Below are positions 7,216 to 8,120 of a DNA stretch of 8,120 nt, piece by piece. The first letter of the stretch is position 1. Each line of letters begins with the position of its first letter. The position numbers and the translations under genes are program-made. This DNA is from Candidatus Omnitrophota bacterium (GTDB lineage Bacteria > Omnitrophota > Gorgyraeia > 2-02-FULL-51-18): contig JACPXO010000040.1 in assembly GCA_016196505.1 (NCBI GenBank), forward strand, positions 1 through 8,120, written 5' to 3'. Under the pieces are notes generated by a model. It ran no database searches. It worked only from the letters and a program-made list of their open reading frames with translations, and was not told where the DNA came from.

Positions 7216-7448
7216 CTATCTTCCTTGTGTGCCCAATTCCTGGCTTTGTTATAGGCCTTCCCCACCGCGTCCTCAAGCTGAGGCGAAACCACGCGGAGCA
7301 GTTCTTTGCCCATGATACGGTACTGCTTACCTACTTTGGCGCTTCGAAGCAACCCCTTTTTGATCATGCGGGTCACCGTACTCGAGCTCACCTTGAGGAT
7401 CTTCTGAGTTTCCTCATGAGTGTAAACCTCGTTCTCTTTTATCTCCAT
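7212..7448 (-). CDS. Small excisionase/MerR-type helix-turn-helix DNA-binding protein
   Basis: A 78-aa protein, first gene after the promoter. Residues ~8-46 match the HTH_17/excisionase-family fold: YTHEETQKILKVSSSTVTRMIKKG at 9-32 is the winged-helix/HTH core and AKVGKQYRI at 37-45 the wing. The remaining ~32 residues are a charged helical tail with no recognised domain. Such short proteins bind DNA as excisionases or as transcription regulators; with no integrase nearby, a regulator is more likely. ATG at 7448-7446 is preceded by GAGGGG with short spacing. Its stop overlaps the dehydrogenase start as TTGA, so it is co-transcribed and probably translationally coupled with the sugar genes. 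The phased repeats in its leader are candidate binding sites, which would make it autoregulatory (inference). The actual target is not shown by the sequence. Confidence 0.85.
   Translation of the reverse strand: MEIKENEVYTHEETQKILKVSSSTVTRMIKKGLLRSAKVGKQYRIMGKELLRVVSPQLEDAVGKAYNKARNWAHKEDS
7220..7226 (-). promoter_or_regulatory. Ribosome-binding site that decides a TTG start
   Basis: AAGGAAG on the minus strand, inside the 3' end of the HTH gene, ends 4 nt before the TTG start of the dehydrogenase. It is the reason for choosing the TTG that overlaps the HTH stop codon rather than a later GTG. Confidence 0.7.
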
Positions 7449-7460
7449 ATCCCCTCTATG

Positions 7461-7500
7461 TCATTAGTAGTCAGAACTAGTCATTGGTTATCATTGGATA
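7461..7500. repeat. Four tandem 10-bp units, candidate operator iterons
   Basis: On the plus strand the 40 bp split into four 10-mers, each beginning TCA: TCATTAGTAG, TCAGAACTAG, TCATTGGTTA and TCATTGGATA. The last two differ at one base; the first two share the last three bases TAG and are more diverged. The 10-bp step matches about one helical turn, so bound proteins would lie on one face of the DNA. The array lies from the -10 box across the predicted transcription start into the leader of the HTH gene. The HTH protein next door is the natural candidate ligand, but this is inference. Confidence 0.55.
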
Positions 7501-7529
7501 TTATATACGGGGGGTAACTGCCTTGTCTA
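7500..7529 (-). promoter_or_regulatory. Predicted sigma70-type promoter of the operon
   Basis: On the minus strand TAGACA (7529-7524; 5 of 6 bases of TTGACA) is followed after 18 bp by a perfect TATAAT (7505-7500). Transcription would begin near 7493, giving a leader of about 45 nt before the HTH ATG at 7448. The promoter sits in the only sizeable gap of the window, just after the stop codon of the upstream membrane-protein gene. No other comparably good promoter was noticed between the downstream genes, which overlap. Confidence 0.65.
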
Positions 7530-7543
7530 GAACAATTTCGGCT

Positions 7544-8120
7544 TTACGGTCTTTTGTAGATCCGATAGTGAAAAGGAGTGCCTCCCTCTTCAAAATCATA
7601 AGAAAAAGCCTTTTGATAAGCGCGCTCTCGAATAAAATCATGCACCTGCGGGTCCGAGAAAGGAGAAACCCAGATAAAGTCAAAATCTCCCTCTCGAAGG
7701 TACTCGGGCAGAGACCGCTTTTCATCCGCCAGGAAGAGACGCAAGTTTGCGTCATCCATCGCCATGAAACGGTTCTGATTATAAAAACGCCGGGGCTCGG
7801 TAGCCGCGTTAAAGATCCTCGAGTTCTTGGGCGTCCCGTTGAGATACCGGTAAGCGCTGTAGGAACGTTCCTTTCGGATCAGGTAGTGTTCAGCCGTTTC
7901 TGCGCCTAAAACCGCTTCCCAGCGGTCTCTCGCTTTATAAACAAAGATCCCGGCGTGAAGTGCGATCACCGCGGCAAAAAGAGCCCCACCGAGGCGCGCC
8001 ACGGCCTTATCGCCGTTCAACAAACGCGCCAGAGAAAAACCGGCCAACAGCGCAAGAAACGGCAGCGCCGGTAAAAAATAACGCACCTGCGCGGCCGTTT
8101 TAAAAACGATCAGCGTGTAG
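7544..8120 (-). CDS. C-terminal part of a GT-C (ArnT/PMT-like, GT39) membrane glycosyltransferase (5' end beyond right edge)
   Basis: The frame is open to the window edge for 191 codons and ends at TAA (7546-7544), so the true start is outside; GTG at 8086 is internal, not a start. The visible part begins inside a membrane region: QVRYFLPALPFLALLAG at ~11-27 is the arginine-tyrosine-proline-rich helix typical of GT39/ArnT-like lipid-linked sugar transferases. A second hydrophobic segment follows at ~42-60. Then comes a ~130-residue soluble tail with AEHYLIRKERSYSAYRYLNG and RRFYNQNRF, a pattern seen at the C-terminus of many such proteins. It would transfer a sugar from a polyprenyl-phosphate carrier at the outer face of the inner membrane. 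The N-terminal catalytic Asp residues are not in the window, so the call is by family resemblance. It may form a separate unit, since a promoter follows it. Confidence 0.65.
   Translation of the reverse strand, partial: YTLIVFKTAAQVRYFLPALPFLALLAGFSLARLLNGDKAVARLGGALFAAVIALHAGIFVYKARDRWEAVLGAETAEHYLIRKERSYSAYRYLNGTPKNSRIFNAATEPRRFYNQNRFMAMDDANLRLFLADEKRSLPEYLREGDFDFIWVSPFSDPQVHDFIRERAYQKAFSYDFEEGGTPFHYRIYKRP

Noticed and set aside
7212..7448. HTH protein as a phage excisionase with a nearby integration site
   Set aside because: No integrase, tRNA, att-like duplication or other mobile gene is in the window, and the gene is coupled to sugar genes.
7501..7546. Intrinsic terminator after the GT-C glycosyltransferase gene
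   Set aside because: Only a weak GCC...GGC pairing is visible and no T-run follows on the minus strand, so readthrough into the operon is possible.

Overview
The window is 8.1 kb of densely packed bacterial DNA with every recognisable gene on the minus strand, so it reads right to left. It holds a nonulosonic acid (sialic/legionaminic-type sugar) biosynthesis operon. Moderately high GC, very short gaps, chained 4-bp start/stop overlaps and non-ATG starts suggest an uncultured or little-studied bacterium, but nothing fixes the phylum.

Layout in transcription order. At 8120-7544 is the C-terminal end of a membrane protein that looks like a GT-C (ArnT/PMT-like, GT39) glycosyltransferase, cut by the right edge. 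A 95-bp gap follows, with a good sigma70-type promoter (TAGACA-18-TATAAT) and four 10-bp units in tandem just downstream of the -10 box. The operon then runs: a 78-aa excisionase/MerR-type HTH protein (7448-7212); a nucleotide-sugar 6-dehydrogenase (7215-5833); an extended SDR of the epimerase/dehydratase/decarboxylase type (5836-4886); a LegC-like DegT aminotransferase (4889-3717); a NeuC/LegG-type hydrolysing 2-epimerase (3720-2572); a NeuB/LegI-type synthase (2535-1474); a NeuD/LegH-type acyltransferase (1477-884); and a PtmE-like CBS plus nucleotidyltransferase protein (887 to beyond the left edge).

How the genes fit together. PtmE-like proteins activate a hexosamine-1-phosphate with a nucleotide. 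An SDR and LegC install the 4-amino group, NeuD/LegH acylates it, NeuC/LegG releases and 2-epimerises the sugar, and NeuB/LegI condenses it with phosphoenolpyruvate. A CMP-sugar synthetase (LegF/NeuA) is expected beyond the left edge but is not seen. Two points depart from the textbook legionaminate set: the SDR in the legB position lacks features I associate with LegB, and it is coupled to a sugar 6-dehydrogenase. Together these raise the possibility of a variant product.

Six of the seven junctions inside the operon are 4-bp overlaps (five ATGA, one TTGA). The exception is neuC-neuB, where the two frames are the same and are separated by one TAG codon, with only a poorly placed GTG start for neuB. 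I see no tRNA, rRNA, CRISPR, insertion sequence or convincing terminator, and no gene-free stretch longer than 100 bases.
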